NCBI GenBank assembly: GCA_030550175.1
Contig: JAUQPW010000024.1
Span: 1-54,967 of the forward strand
Direction: 5' to 3'
Source of the DNA: a bacterium
GTDB lineage: Bacteria > Moduliflexota > Moduliflexia > Moduliflexales > JAUQPW01
Length of the DNA stretch: 54,967 nucleotides
Each line of letters opens with the position of its first letter. The first letter of the stretch is position 1. Made by a program: the position numbers and the translations under genes. Of this stretch, positions 35,738 to 43,735 are shown piece after piece. The notes under the pieces are model-generated. The model saw only the letters and a list, made by a program, of their open reading frames with translations, was not told the origin of the DNA and did no database searches.

Positions 35738-36157
35738 TCAGAGGGAGAGAAGAAACACCGAAATAAGGGCCAGGATAATGCCGATCCCCTGGGTTAGAGA
35801 AATGGCCTCCTTGAAAAGGATCAGACCCAGAATAATGGAAATAACCGGATAAAGCGCTGTAAAAGGGACGATGATGGAGGCTTTTCCCCCCTGGGATAAA
35901 GAGAGGAGAAAAAAGAAAACTCCCAAACTCCCGGAAACCCCGGATAAAATACCGAATAAAGCCCCTGCCGAATGGATCTCTGTGTGGGAAGAGCGAAAAA
36001 AAAGAAACATGAGGAGGGTCGTTGCGGTAGCTCCTACGGTACTAAATAAATAGGCCCACACAGGATCTACCCATTTAAGCGAGGATTTTTGAAAAATGGG
36101 AAAAACACCCCATAGCAAGCAAGCCAGAATAGAATAAATGACCCATGCTTTGATCAT
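35738..36157 (-). CDS. Half-size EamA/DMT-family membrane transporter
   Basis: A 139-residue protein with five hydrophobic helices corresponding to a single EamA module (AWVIYSILACLLWGVFPIFQ, SLGVFFFLLSLSQGGKASII, PFTALYPVISIILGLILFKE). Full EamA proteins have two such modules; 140-residue single-module members are known and dimerise. Substrate not predictable. Confidence 0.82.
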   Translation of the reverse strand: MIKAWVIYSILACLLWGVFPIFQKSSLKWVDPVWAYLFSTVGATATTLLMFLFFRSSHTEIHSAGALFGILSGVSGSLGVFFFLLSLSQGGKASIIVPFTALYPVISIILGLILFKEAISLTQGIGIILALISVFLLSL

Positions 36158-36302
36158 ATGGTAGTTCCTTAACTTTACCTGAGAAATTTTTCAAACTCTT
36201 AAACCATTTCCAGGTACAAGTCCTTATGAAGATAAGACTCTCTCCCGCCAGCCATCCATAATACTACTTTCCGTTGTATTTTTCAATAAAATAAACCCAA
36301 CC

Positions 36303-36561
36303 GTAACTGTAACAATTCAGTAAGTGGAAAAAGAAACACCCCCCTGTCCCCCCCCCCTCTAATCCCCCCGTATACGGGGGGAGGAGGGGGAGGGGCGGGG
36401 AGGACTGACGTGGGATTGCTACTGCTGAAGTCCCCCCTGGAGGGGGGCCAGGGGGGTGTTCAGACAGAAAAAGTGACACCTACTAAACAGTCATGACCCG
36501 TTGGGTCGCCACGAAGTATGAAAATCGTAAGACGATTTTCGTAAGAAATTGTTACAGTTAC
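36303..36561. mobile_element. MITE with IS66-like termini and 8-bp target duplication
   Basis: A 259-bp non-coding element bounded by perfect 15-bp terminal inverted repeats: GTAACTGTAACAATT at 36303-36317 and AATTGTTACAGTTAC at 36547-36561. It is flanked by a direct 8-bp duplication ACCCAACC (36295-36302 and 36562-36569). Termini beginning GTAA and 8-bp duplications are features of the IS66 family, so it is probably mobilised by such a transposase, none of which is in the window. The interior holds GC-rich palindromes (CCCCCCGTATACGGGGGG, CCCCCCTGGAGGGGGG) and a perfect hairpin GAAAATCGT/ACGATTTTC at 36520-36540. Confidence 0.78.
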
Positions 36562-36569
36562 ACCCAACC

Positions 36570-36905
36570 CGGCTATGTAGGGTTAAAAACTTATCCCTTG
36601 ACTTTCAAATTAAAACTTCCTTTATTTTAAAAAGTGCCTGATAAACCGGAAAAAACAAAATAGAGCTATTAAAAATATCAAACAACCGGCTGGAAAGATC
36701 CTACCGGCTGAGGAAGACGGGGTTTATAAATTTCTCTTCCTTTAAGTTTGAATCCTAATACCCTTTCTACGTGGAAACATCGCCAGCCTCATCCCTCTCC
36801 TGAAGGGGGGCGAGGTAAGCAGCCCTGTTTAAAGGCGATCCGGTCTGATCGCCCTGTAGGTGATAGGATATTTTTATTGAGATTTAGTAATAAGGAGTTT
36901 GAGTT
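36570..36905. other. Spacer upstream of the RND gene
   Basis: About 335 bp with no supported gene. It holds a short CTCTCCTGAAGGGGGGCGAGG unit of the palindromic family near 36,795, split as CTCTCCTGAAGG and GGGGCGAGG. The AAGGAG ribosome site of the next frame lies at its end. Confidence 0.4.
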
Positions 36906-38361
36906 ATGCAGAAGTTGGCCGAGATCTGCATTTGCCGTCCTGTTTTTGCGACCATGCTAATTTTATCCTTGATGGTGGTTGGGATCTTTTCGTTCTTTAC
37001 GCTGGGAGTTGATCTTTTTCCCAAGGTAGATTTACCGATGATTACCGTGACCGTGTCTAATCCTGGAGCGTCGCCTCAGGAAATTGAAACCGAGATCACG
37101 GAAAAGATCGAGGCAGCCGTCAATACCATCAGCGGGATCGACGAACTACGTTCGACTTCGGTGGAAGGAGTTTCTCAGGTTTTTGTCTCCTTTGTTCTGG
37201 AGAAGAATGTAGATGTTGCGGCTCAGGAGGTGCGTGACAAAGTAGATTTAGTCATTCCGGACTTACCGGATACGGCTGAACGTCCGGTGGTACAGAAGTT
37301 CCAGACGGATGCCTCACCGATTCTACGAGTGGCCATTTCGGCACCACGTTCACTGCGGGAAGTAACCGAAATTGCCGATAAACAGATCAAAAAGAGAATT
37401 GAGAACGTCAATGGAGTAGGGGAAGTTCAGATTATCGGTGGAGCAGCCCGTGAAATACAGATCTGGGTTGATCCGGATAAGATGCGGGCTTACAATCTGA
37501 CCGCTGCCGAAGTAGCCAATGCTATACGCAGGCAAAACATCGAGATACCCGGGGGACGTGTCGATCAGGGTGCGCGGGAGCTGACGGTACGGACCATGGG
37601 GCGTATTACCAACCCGGCAGACTTTAATAACCTTGCCATTGTCACCCGAGGTTCTTATGTGGTTAAATTGAGCGACATTGGATATGCCGAGGATGGAACA
37701 AAGGAACAACGGACGGTTTCACGTTTGAAACAACAACCTGCGGTAACCCTCCTTGTTTTGAAACAGTCAGGTACCAACACCGTTGCCGTGGCCGATGCTG
37801 TTAAAGAACGATTGGCCGAGATTTCTCCCACACTCCCTTCCGATGTACGGATTGAAATCGTTGGAGACCAATCTGTTTTTATCAAGGCAGCCGTTGACGC
37901 CATTGAAACCCACCTGGTGGAAGGGGGACTCCTGGCAGCTCTGGTGGTTTTTCTTTTCCTTTGGAATCTACGCTCGACCTTGATTGCTGCCGTTGCCATT
38001 CCTACCTCTATCATTGCGACTTTCGGTGCCATGGCGGCCATGGATTATACCCTGAACCAGATTACCATGCTTGCACTCACGTTGATGGTAGGTATTGTAA
38101 TTGATGATGCCTTTAGTCCTTTCAACCGGACCGGGTTCGGGTACCAACCGGTCGATCGGCGTGCTTGTGGTGGGAGGTCAATTCCTCTGCTTGCTATTAA
38201 CCCTCTTAGCCGTGCCGGTCTTCTATTCTCTCTTTTCCCGCTCCAGGGATTTTGGCAAAATCCGGGTTCGTGAACGTGTGAGCGAGCGAATCAAGGCCTT
38301 CGCCCAGACCCAGGTAGAAAAGGTAGAAAAGAGTGAACTGCTGTTAAACCAGGATTCCTAG
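36906..38361 (+). pseudogene. RND (HAE1/AcrB-type) efflux pump with its middle deleted and frame shifted
   Basis: Frame 1 (36906 to about 38110) encodes the RND N-terminus: TM1 (RPVFATMLILSLMVVGIFSF), the first porter domain (DLFPKVDLPMITVTVSNPGA), TM2-TM4 and GIVIDDA. At about 38,103-38,111 the DNA switches to the far C-terminus in another frame: MMPLVLSTGPGSGTNRSIGV, LLLTLLAVPVFYSLF, to a stop at 38361. Intact pumps have about 1,030 residues, so roughly 550-600 are missing, including the second porter domain and most of the second membrane half. GATGATGCC fits both flanks (Asp-Asp-Ala and Met-Met-Pro), consistent with deletion between short repeats. The last 18 bp overlap mtaB on the other strand. 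Confidence 0.75.
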
Positions 38362-39636
38362 GGCCATATCTCCTAGGATTTCGGTTATCTTGACGTCTCG
38401 AATTTGACGGGACAAATCCAGACCGGTAATGGTACCGACCCGCATGTAATTACAAGTAAGACCGGTAAAAATTCCTTCTTCATTTCGGGTCTCAAACAGG
38501 ACCCGAACCGTCCTCCCGAGATAACGACTGTAGAACTGTTGCCGTTTCTTTGCAGAAAGCTCTCGAAGAATTTGACTTCGCTCCTTGATAATTTCAGGAT
38601 GGACCGTTTCTTTCATTTTAGAGGCTTTGGTCATGGGACGCTTAGAATAGCTGAATACATGGGCATAACTTAAGGGAAGCTCTTCCAAAAGCCTTCGGGT
38701 ATTTTCAAACTCAGCCTCTCCTTCTCCCGGGAATCCTACGATGACATCGGTTCCTAGTCCCACATCGGGAACTTTTTGCACGATCCGTTCTATAAATTGG
38801 ACATAATCTCTGACCGTATATCTTCGATTCATGGCCCGAAGAATCTTATCGTCCCCACTTTGAACGGGAATATGAAAATAAGGGCAGAGCTTTTGCGAAG
38901 AGGCCATATGATCTATCACTTCTTCCTGAACGGTGGTAGGTTCAATGGAAGTAATCCGAATACGCTGGATTTCTTCGATCTCCTCTAAGGCCTTAATCAC
39001 ATCCAGAAGGGTTTTTCCTTCATCGGAATATCTTCCGATATTGACCCCGGTCAAAACGATTTCCTTATGACCTTGCCGGGCCAGCTCGGTGGCTTCCTGG
39101 AGTAAATCTCCTAACTTCCGACTTCTTTCACGCCCCCGGGTAAAGGGAATAATACAAAATGTACAGAAAAAATCACAACCATCCTGGATTTTTAAGTTGG
39201 CCCGGGTTACTTCATCATGATTTCCGGTTGCTTCCAGGGTAAAATTATCCCGGGATATCCGCCGAGAGTGAAGAATGACCGGAGTCGGGAGCTTGAGGGG
39301 CTCTTGAACATACCGGGCTAATTTCATTTTATATTCGGTCCCTGCAATCAGATCTATTCCTTTTATTTTCTTAAGGCTATCGACTCCAATCTGGGCATAG
39401 CAACCCGTCACTGCAATGAATGCCCGGGGAGACTTCCGAAGGACGGAACGGATAATATTCCGGCACTTGGCTTCGCTATGTTCTGTGACCGAGCAGGTGT
39501 TAATAACACACAGATCGGTCTCGTTGCCGAAGTCAACAATCTGATAACCCTTCTCCTCGAAGGTCTTGCTGATGATGGCGGTCTCGGCTTGATTTAAACG
39601 ACAACCCAGGGTGTAAAAAGAAGCACGATACGGCAC
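38344..39636 (-). CDS. mtaB: tRNA t6A37 methylthiotransferase MtaB
   Basis: A 430-residue methylthiotransferase that converts t6A37 to ms2t6A in ANN-decoding tRNAs. The N-terminal UPF0004 domain has three cluster Cys (TLGCRLNQAE, VINTCSVTEHSEAKC, AVTGCYAQ). The radical SAM motif is CDFFCTFC with IIPFTRGRERSR, and a TRAM-like C-terminal domain follows. CRLNQAE is typical of MtaB rather than MiaB or RimO. Complete and ordinary. Confidence 0.92.
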   Translation of the reverse strand: MPYRASFYTLGCRLNQAETAIISKTFEEKGYQIVDFGNETDLCVINTCSVTEHSEAKCRNIIRSVLRKSPRAFIAVTGCYAQIGVDSLKKIKGIDLIAGTEYKMKLARYVQEPLKLPTPVILHSRRISRDNFTLEATGNHDEVTRANLKIQDGCDFFCTFCIIPFTRGRERSRKLGDLLQEATELARQGHKEIVLTGVNIGRYSDEGKTLLDVIKALEEIEEIQRIRITSIEPTTVQEEVIDHMASSQKLCPYFHIPVQSGDDKILRAMNRRYTVRDYVQFIERIVQKVPDVGLGTDVIVGFPGEGEAEFENTRRLLEELPLSYAHVFSYSKRPMTKASKMKETVHPEIIKERSQILRELSAKKRQQFYSRYLGRTVRVLFETRNEEGIFTGLTCNYMRVGTITGLDLSRQIRDVKITEILGDMALGILV

Positions 39637-39641
39637 GGGTT

Positions 39642-39716
39642 TAAAACGTAAAACGTAATGAGCAGATTGAACAGGGCTTACCCGGTTATTTTACCCGGCA
39701 TTATGTTTTACACTTT
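39642..39716. repeat. Heptad inverted repeat upstream of mtaB
   Basis: AAAACGT AAAACGT AATG on the left faces CATTATGTTTTACACTTT on the right, with a symmetrical ACCCGGTTATTTTACCCGG centre. Same architecture as the other heptad repeats but different sequence. Confidence 0.6.
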
Positions 39717-39808
39717 CTCGTTCCCAGATAGTAATCACCAATAACCATTAAATCCTATGCGAAATATAGCTTTTAATTCTCTCTCTGTCAACCTCCCAAA
39801 CCGGGAAT

Positions 39809-39856
39809 GTAACTGTAACAATTTAGTAGGTGTTGCTTTTTCCACCTACTAAATTG
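39809..39856. mobile_element. One-ended remnant of the IS66-like MITE
   Basis: Starts with the exact 15-bp terminus GTAACTGTAACAATT (39809-39823). It continues into a hairpin TTAGTAGGTG...CACCTACTAA that matches the subterminal TTTAGTAGGTGTCAC of the full copy at 36303. No second terminus or target duplication is visible, so it is a fragment. Confidence 0.6.
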
Positions 39857-40200
39857 ATACGAATACACCTGGAATTCTTCAAGATTTAAGGGATTGGTTA
39901 ACCCGTTGACTTGAGGTCAGGTACGGCAAACCTCTATTTCATCCGGACCAGATCCTGGAGGCTTCCTCTAGGTAATCCATCGTAATTGCCTGATAACACA
40001 GGTCCTTGACAAATTTACAAATCTCCCTACAGAAACTTGACATTCTTTCCTTGAATTTTGAATTTATAGAGAGATTTATGGGTTACCTTTGCATCTCCCA
40101 TTGAAGGTACCCGTCGGCGTTCATCAACCCTTCACGCAGCAACTCATGGGAAATGGGTAGAAGGTCTGGCTGGTTGGAACAAGTTGTGCAAATTATGTAG
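39857..40200. other. Intergenic stretch without recognised features
   Basis: About 340 bp of AT-rich sequence containing two TTGACA hexamers (near 40,010 and 40,049) without good -10 partners. No coding frame is supported. Confidence 0.35.
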
Positions 40201-40211
40201 TTCTCGGCCCT

Positions 40212-40590
40212 CATTCCGGCCCCTCTCCACACTGTGGGAGAGGGGTTGGAGGCATACACACCAGGATAAGGCTTGGCTGGAAGCACGACCGTACTCCCCT
40301 TCCTCCTTTCCCGAAGCTTTGGGAGCGGAGGAGCCAGAGTATACGCGCCAGGATAAGGATAAGAAGCCCCGTCAGGGGCGAACAGGGGGTACCCCCCGAC
40401 GCAAGTCGGGGGATTCAGTCATTCAGAATTTTCTTCAAGCTCCGGAGGAGCGTCCTATTAAACAGGTCGCCCTGCTGGGACTTAGAGGAGGGCAGGATTT
40501 TGTTTCCTCTGGCTTATGCCAGGGGCTACCCACAGGTTGCCCCGCTGGGGCTAATCTTCTTATCCTGGCGCCTATGGAGTGAGGGGGTGA
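40212..40590. repeat. Array of short GC-rich hairpins
   Basis: A chain of palindromes: CTCTCC...GGGAGAGG, CCGAAGCTTTGGG, AGCCCCGTCAGGGGCG, CCCCCCGACGCAAGTCGGGG, GCTCCGGAGGAGC, GCCAGGGGCTACCCACAGG and CCCCGCTGGGGCTA. It is bounded by CTCGGCCCTCATTCCGGC and GTGAGGGGGTGAGGGCCG. CACCAGGATAAGG and CGCCAGGATAAGG are near-direct repeats. A long plus-strand frame through it is a by-product of the repeats. Confidence 0.65.
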
Positions 40591-40726
40591 GGGCCGAATG
40601 ATTACTTAACTTTTTACCGGGTACTATACCTGTCAGTTCCATTAAAAAATAGAGGATTAGACCCGGGGAGTTCCCTTGACAAGAGTTTCTTTTCAGAATA
40701 ACTTCCTAGATAGGGGAGGTAAGAAA

Positions 40727-41287
40727 ATGAAAAAGTTAAAAATCCGAAGGCTCTCTATTGTCAGATATATAATGATAGGGATAGGGTTTTTGGCTCTGAC
40801 CTCTTTAATGACAGAGGCGAAGACCTTATCAGAAGCCTTTGCGGCATTTAAAATTACAGAACTCAAGGAGAAACCTCCGGCTCCAGATTTTCAACTCAAG
40901 GATTTAAACGGGAATGTGGTAAGCTTAAAGGACTATAGAGGAAAACCCGTTATGCTGTATTTCTGGGCTACGTGGTGAGGAATATGTAAGAAGGAGTTAC
41001 CTTCTGTCAATAAGGTTTACAACGAATTTAAAGATCAGGGAATGGTCTTTTTATTTATCAATTTTAAAGAGGATATAAATACCGTAGCAAAAGCCGTTAA
41101 AGAGCGGGGTTATGATTTTCCTGTACTGCTGGATGAAACAGGAGAGGTTACCAAAAACTATGGGGTTCGGGGGACCCCTACGGTTTTTTTAATCGATCGT
41201 GAGGGAAGAGCTCTTGGAAGTTCGGTAGGAGATCGTAACTGGGATAGCGAAGAAGGTCGTGAAATCCTTAAATTGCTGTTGCAATAG
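40727..41287 (+). CDS. TlpA-like thioredoxin, probable selenoprotein (TGA = Sec84)
   Basis: A 186-residue membrane-anchored thioredoxin-fold protein read through an in-frame TGA at 40976-40978. It has an N-terminal signal/anchor (8-30), PPAPDFQLKDLNGNVVSLKD, then VMLYFWATW-U-GIC-KKELPS, where family members have WATWCGPCKKELP. The frame continues without another stop for 102 codons through the thioredoxin fold, including the cis-Pro segment GTPTVFLIDREG. Seventeen bases after the TGA begins the loop of a perfect 6-bp hairpin (AGAAGG/CCTTCT) with G at loop position 2, as in bacterial SECIS elements. The start is ATG 40727 behind GGGGAGG. The alternative is a point mutation of a Cys codon to stop. 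Confidence 0.75.
40989..41005 (+). promoter_or_regulatory. Candidate bacterial SECIS hairpin
   Basis: AGAAGG (40989-40994), loop AGTTA (40995-40999), CCTTCT (41000-41005). The apical loop starts 17 nt after the last base of the TGA (16 nt between them), inside the known 16-37 nt window, and has G as its second base. The stem also encodes the conserved KKELPS, so part of the pairing could be coincidental. Confidence 0.6.
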
Positions 41288-41297
41288 GTAAAAAATG

Positions 41298-41359
41298 CAG
41301 AAGTCCAGGGTCAGAATTCAGAGACCCTTGGGATTTCTGGGTTCTGACCCTGGACTTCT
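41298..41359. repeat. Inverted repeat before pdxJ
   Basis: GAAGTCCAGGGTCAGAA (41300-41316) pairs perfectly with TTCTGACCCTGGACTTC (41343-41359). It fills the spacer between the thioredoxin gene and pdxJ and makes the pdxJ frame look open further upstream than the gene really is. Confidence 0.8.
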
Positions 41360-41372
41360 CCCCTTGAGGCTT

Positions 41373-42086
41373 GTGGTTAAATTAGGGGTTAACATCGATC
41401 ATGTTGCTACCCTCCGCCAGGCCCGGCGGGGGATTGAGCCGGAACCTGTTACTGCAGCCCTTTTGGCGGAACTAGCTGGAGCCGATTGGATTACAATCCA
41501 TTTACGGGAAGATCGTCGGCATATTCAAGACCGGGATGTGGATCGGCTTAAGGAGGTTCTCCAGATTGGACTCGATTTTGAAATGTCGGTAGCCCCGGAC
41601 ATTGTAAAAAAAGCGTTGGCCACCCGCCCCCATTTCGCAACTTTGGTACCTGAAAGACGAGAAGAAATTACCACTGAAGGAGGCCTCGATGTTCTGGGAC
41701 AAAAAGAGATCATTAAGGAAGTTCTGGAAACCCTTAAAGGCGCCGGAATAGAGGTCAGTTTGTTTGTGGATCCGGATCCTGAAGTAATTCAGGCCTCTGC
41801 AGAACTGGGGGCAGATGCCGTCGAGCTCCATACGGGAACCTATGCCAATGCATTAAAAAAAGAAGATATTCAGAAAGAGTTAACCAGACTTACAAATGCA
41901 GCCAGGCAGGCCGCACAACTCGGACTACATGTCTTTGCAGGACATGGTCTTAATTATCGTAATGTAATTCCCATTGCACGTATTCCAGAAATGGAAGCCC
42001 TCAATATCGGTCATAGTATCATTTCACGATCCATTTTTGTGGGTATAGAGCGGGCAGTTCGGGAAATGATTCAACTTATTCGGTAA
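41373..42086 (+). CDS. pdxJ: Pyridoxine 5'-phosphate synthase
   Basis: A 237-residue PdxJ, which condenses 1-deoxy-D-xylulose 5-phosphate with 3-amino-2-oxopropyl phosphate to form pyridoxine 5'-phosphate. Motifs: [85 protein letters not shown] and [16 protein letters not shown] use the GTG at 41373 with GAGG just upstream. Upstream codons come from the inverted repeat and are not part of the protein. Length fits the family (about 240). Confidence 0.93.
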   Translation: MVKLGVNIDHVATLRQARRGIEPEPVTAALLAELAGADWITIHLREDRRHIQDRDVDRLKEVLQIGLDFEMSVAPDIVKKALATRPHFATLVPERREEITTEGGLDVLGQKEIIKEVLETLKGAGIEVSLFVDPDPEVIQASAELGADAVELHTGTYANALKKEDIQKELTRLTNAARQAAQLGLHVFAGHGLNYRNVIPIARIPEMEALNIGHSIISRSIFVGIERAVREMIQLIR

Positions 42087-42105
42087 AGTTTATTACCAAC
42101 TTATA

Positions 42106-42123
42106 GGCAGGCCAGATGCCTGC
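42106..42123. repeat. Small palindrome after pdxJ
   Basis: GCAGGC (42107-42112) and GCCTGC (42118-42123) enclose CAGAT in the short convergent spacer. No T-run follows, so it resembles a dispersed palindrome more than a terminator. Confidence 0.4.
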
Positions 42124-42159
42124 GCTCCTAAAGGGAAGGTTGATGGACACAAAAACATT

Positions 42160-42417
42160 TCAACTTTCCCTTATGAGAAAACCAACAGAAGGTATTGATT
42201 TTTCCACATCTCCCTCCCAAAAAGCCAAAATTTTATCGATAGGAATATACACGACAATCTCCTTGGCTTTTCGCTCACCCTTGACTTTCAGCTGGACAAG
42301 CTCATCATTTAAAATAGCCATCACGTGACCTTGATAAAAATGAGCTTTACCGAGTTCTATCACCACCTGTCTATCCTGATCGATGAGTTCTTTGAGCTTG
42401 CTAATTAGAGATTTCAT
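42160..42417 (-). CDS. Small protein of unknown function
   Basis: An 85-residue protein (MKSLISKLKELIDQDRQVVI...). After a helix it is beta-rich, with spacing reminiscent of small Sm-like or YlxR-type barrels, but I recognise no family. The start is the ATG at 42415-42417 behind AAGG; the frame is open 17 codons further up. Confidence 0.55.
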   Translation of the reverse strand: MKSLISKLKELIDQDRQVVIELGKAHFYQGHVMAILNDELVQLKVKGERKAKEIVVYIPIDKILAFWEGDVEKSIPSVGFLIRES

Positions 42418-42713
42418 CCTTATTTCTCTGCCATTATCATGGCGAGGAGGCCGAAGGAAGCAAAACAAAGACTTTGAGGTTATCCATCCCTTAACCGAAT
42501 TGCTTCTCTACGAATTCATCCCTTCAACGGGCTCAGGGCGGGTTTTGAGCTGAATTGAAGGGTTCCTCCCATGATATCTTTTTCCGGTCGTTGATAACTT
42601 AAGTGAACGAATAGCTTAATCGGAATATATTTTATAGACTCTACAGAATTCGGTCAACAGAAAAACGGTAAAAACCATTGACAGGTTGGTTATCTGTTTA
42701 TAGGGTATCTAAT

Positions 42714-43460
42714 ATGAAACAGCGGTTGGATAAGTTATTAGTCCTTAGAGGATTGGCACCAACACGAGAGCGGAGTCAGAGTTTAATCCTGGCCGGAGTT
42801 GTTTTGGTTAACGAACAAAAAATAGATAAACCCGGCACCCTGGTCGATGAAACCGCAAATATTCGTGTGATAGGAGCAGATCATCCTTATGTCAGCCGGG
42901 GGGGATTAAAGCTGGAAAAAGCACTCCAGGAGTTTAAAATCTCGGTTCAGGATAAAATTGTTTTAGATGTCGGCGCTTCCACCGGAGGGTTTACCGATTG
43001 CCTCCTCCAACATGGGGCCAGGAAGGTTTATGCTGTCGATGTGGGTTATGGACAATTAGCCTGGAAACTCAAACAAGATCCCAGGGTCATAGCTCTGGAG
43101 AGGACCAATATTCGCCATGTAACTCCGGATCTGTTTAAGGAGAAAATGCAACTGGCCGTCATCGACGTTTCTTTTATCTCTCTGACGAAGGTCCTGCCGG
43201 TTATTTTGGATCTACTCGAGCCAACGGCAGAGATTATCGCGCTGGTTAAACCGCAGTTTGAGGTAGGAAAGGGAGAAGTGGGAAAAGGGGGAATTGTTAA
43301 ATCCCCTGAAAAACATCGACAAGTCTTAGAATCTCTTCGGCAGTTTGCCGAAAAGCTGGGTTTAGAAGTCCGAGGTATTATCCCTTCACCCATAAAGGGA
43401 ACTAAAGGTAATGTAGAGTTTTTGATGTTTTTAGCCCGCCGAAGAGATTTTAGCGGCTAA
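42714..43460 (+). CDS. tlyA: TlyA-type rRNA 2'-O-methyltransferase / hemolysin A homologue
   Basis: A 248-residue S4-domain methyltransferase. The N-terminal S4 RNA-binding domain (1-60: RLDKLLVLRGLAPTRERSQS) is followed by HPYVSRGGLKLEKAL, the SAM-binding motif VLDVGASTGGFTDCLLQHGA, AVDVGYGQLAWKL, and ALVKPQFEVGKGEVGKGGIV. Homologues methylate ribose in 16S and 23S rRNA. The start is set at MKQRLDKLL; the frame is open 12 codons further up without a ribosome site. Complete and ordinary. Confidence 0.92.
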   Translation: MKQRLDKLLVLRGLAPTRERSQSLILAGVVLVNEQKIDKPGTLVDETANIRVIGADHPYVSRGGLKLEKALQEFKISVQDKIVLDVGASTGGFTDCLLQHGARKVYAVDVGYGQLAWKLKQDPRVIALERTNIRHVTPDLFKEKMQLAVIDVSFISLTKVLPVILDLLEPTAEIIALVKPQFEVGKGEVGKGGIVKSPEKHRQVLESLRQFAEKLGLEVRGIIPSPIKGTKGNVEFLMFLARRRDFSG

Positions 43461-43735
43461 AGGCTTATCAAACAGAAAGGGATACTGAGGTCCAAAGCGG
43501 GGAGGATAAAGAAATCACCTCCAGGTCTCTGCGTCAAGGGTGTTGACTTCAGGAATACCCTCTACCTCCCCTTTTAAGGGTATCTTTTGAGCCTGACCCT
43601 TCCCATGTCGGGAAAGGGGGTCAGGTAAGAAAAAACTTATCCCTGGAAAGCTCGAGGGGTGGGATCCTTTAATGTAATGGGGCACTCCGTAAGCCGTAAG
43701 TCAATACCCGTGGGCCTTTGTGTTCCTGGGTTCTG

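Noticed and set aside
35738..36157. Truncated EamA transporter
   Set aside because: One complete five-helix module with natural ends; single-module DMT proteins of this length are normal.
40184..40582. 133-codon plus-strand frame
   Set aside because: It runs through an array of palindromes, has no ribosome site or family signature, and its composition is that of the repeats.
40976..40978. Reassignment of TGA to a sense codon in this genome
   Set aside because: Several complete genes here end in TGA (for example the anti-sigma factor and the MFS transporter), and no other gene is interrupted by an in-frame TGA at a conserved position.
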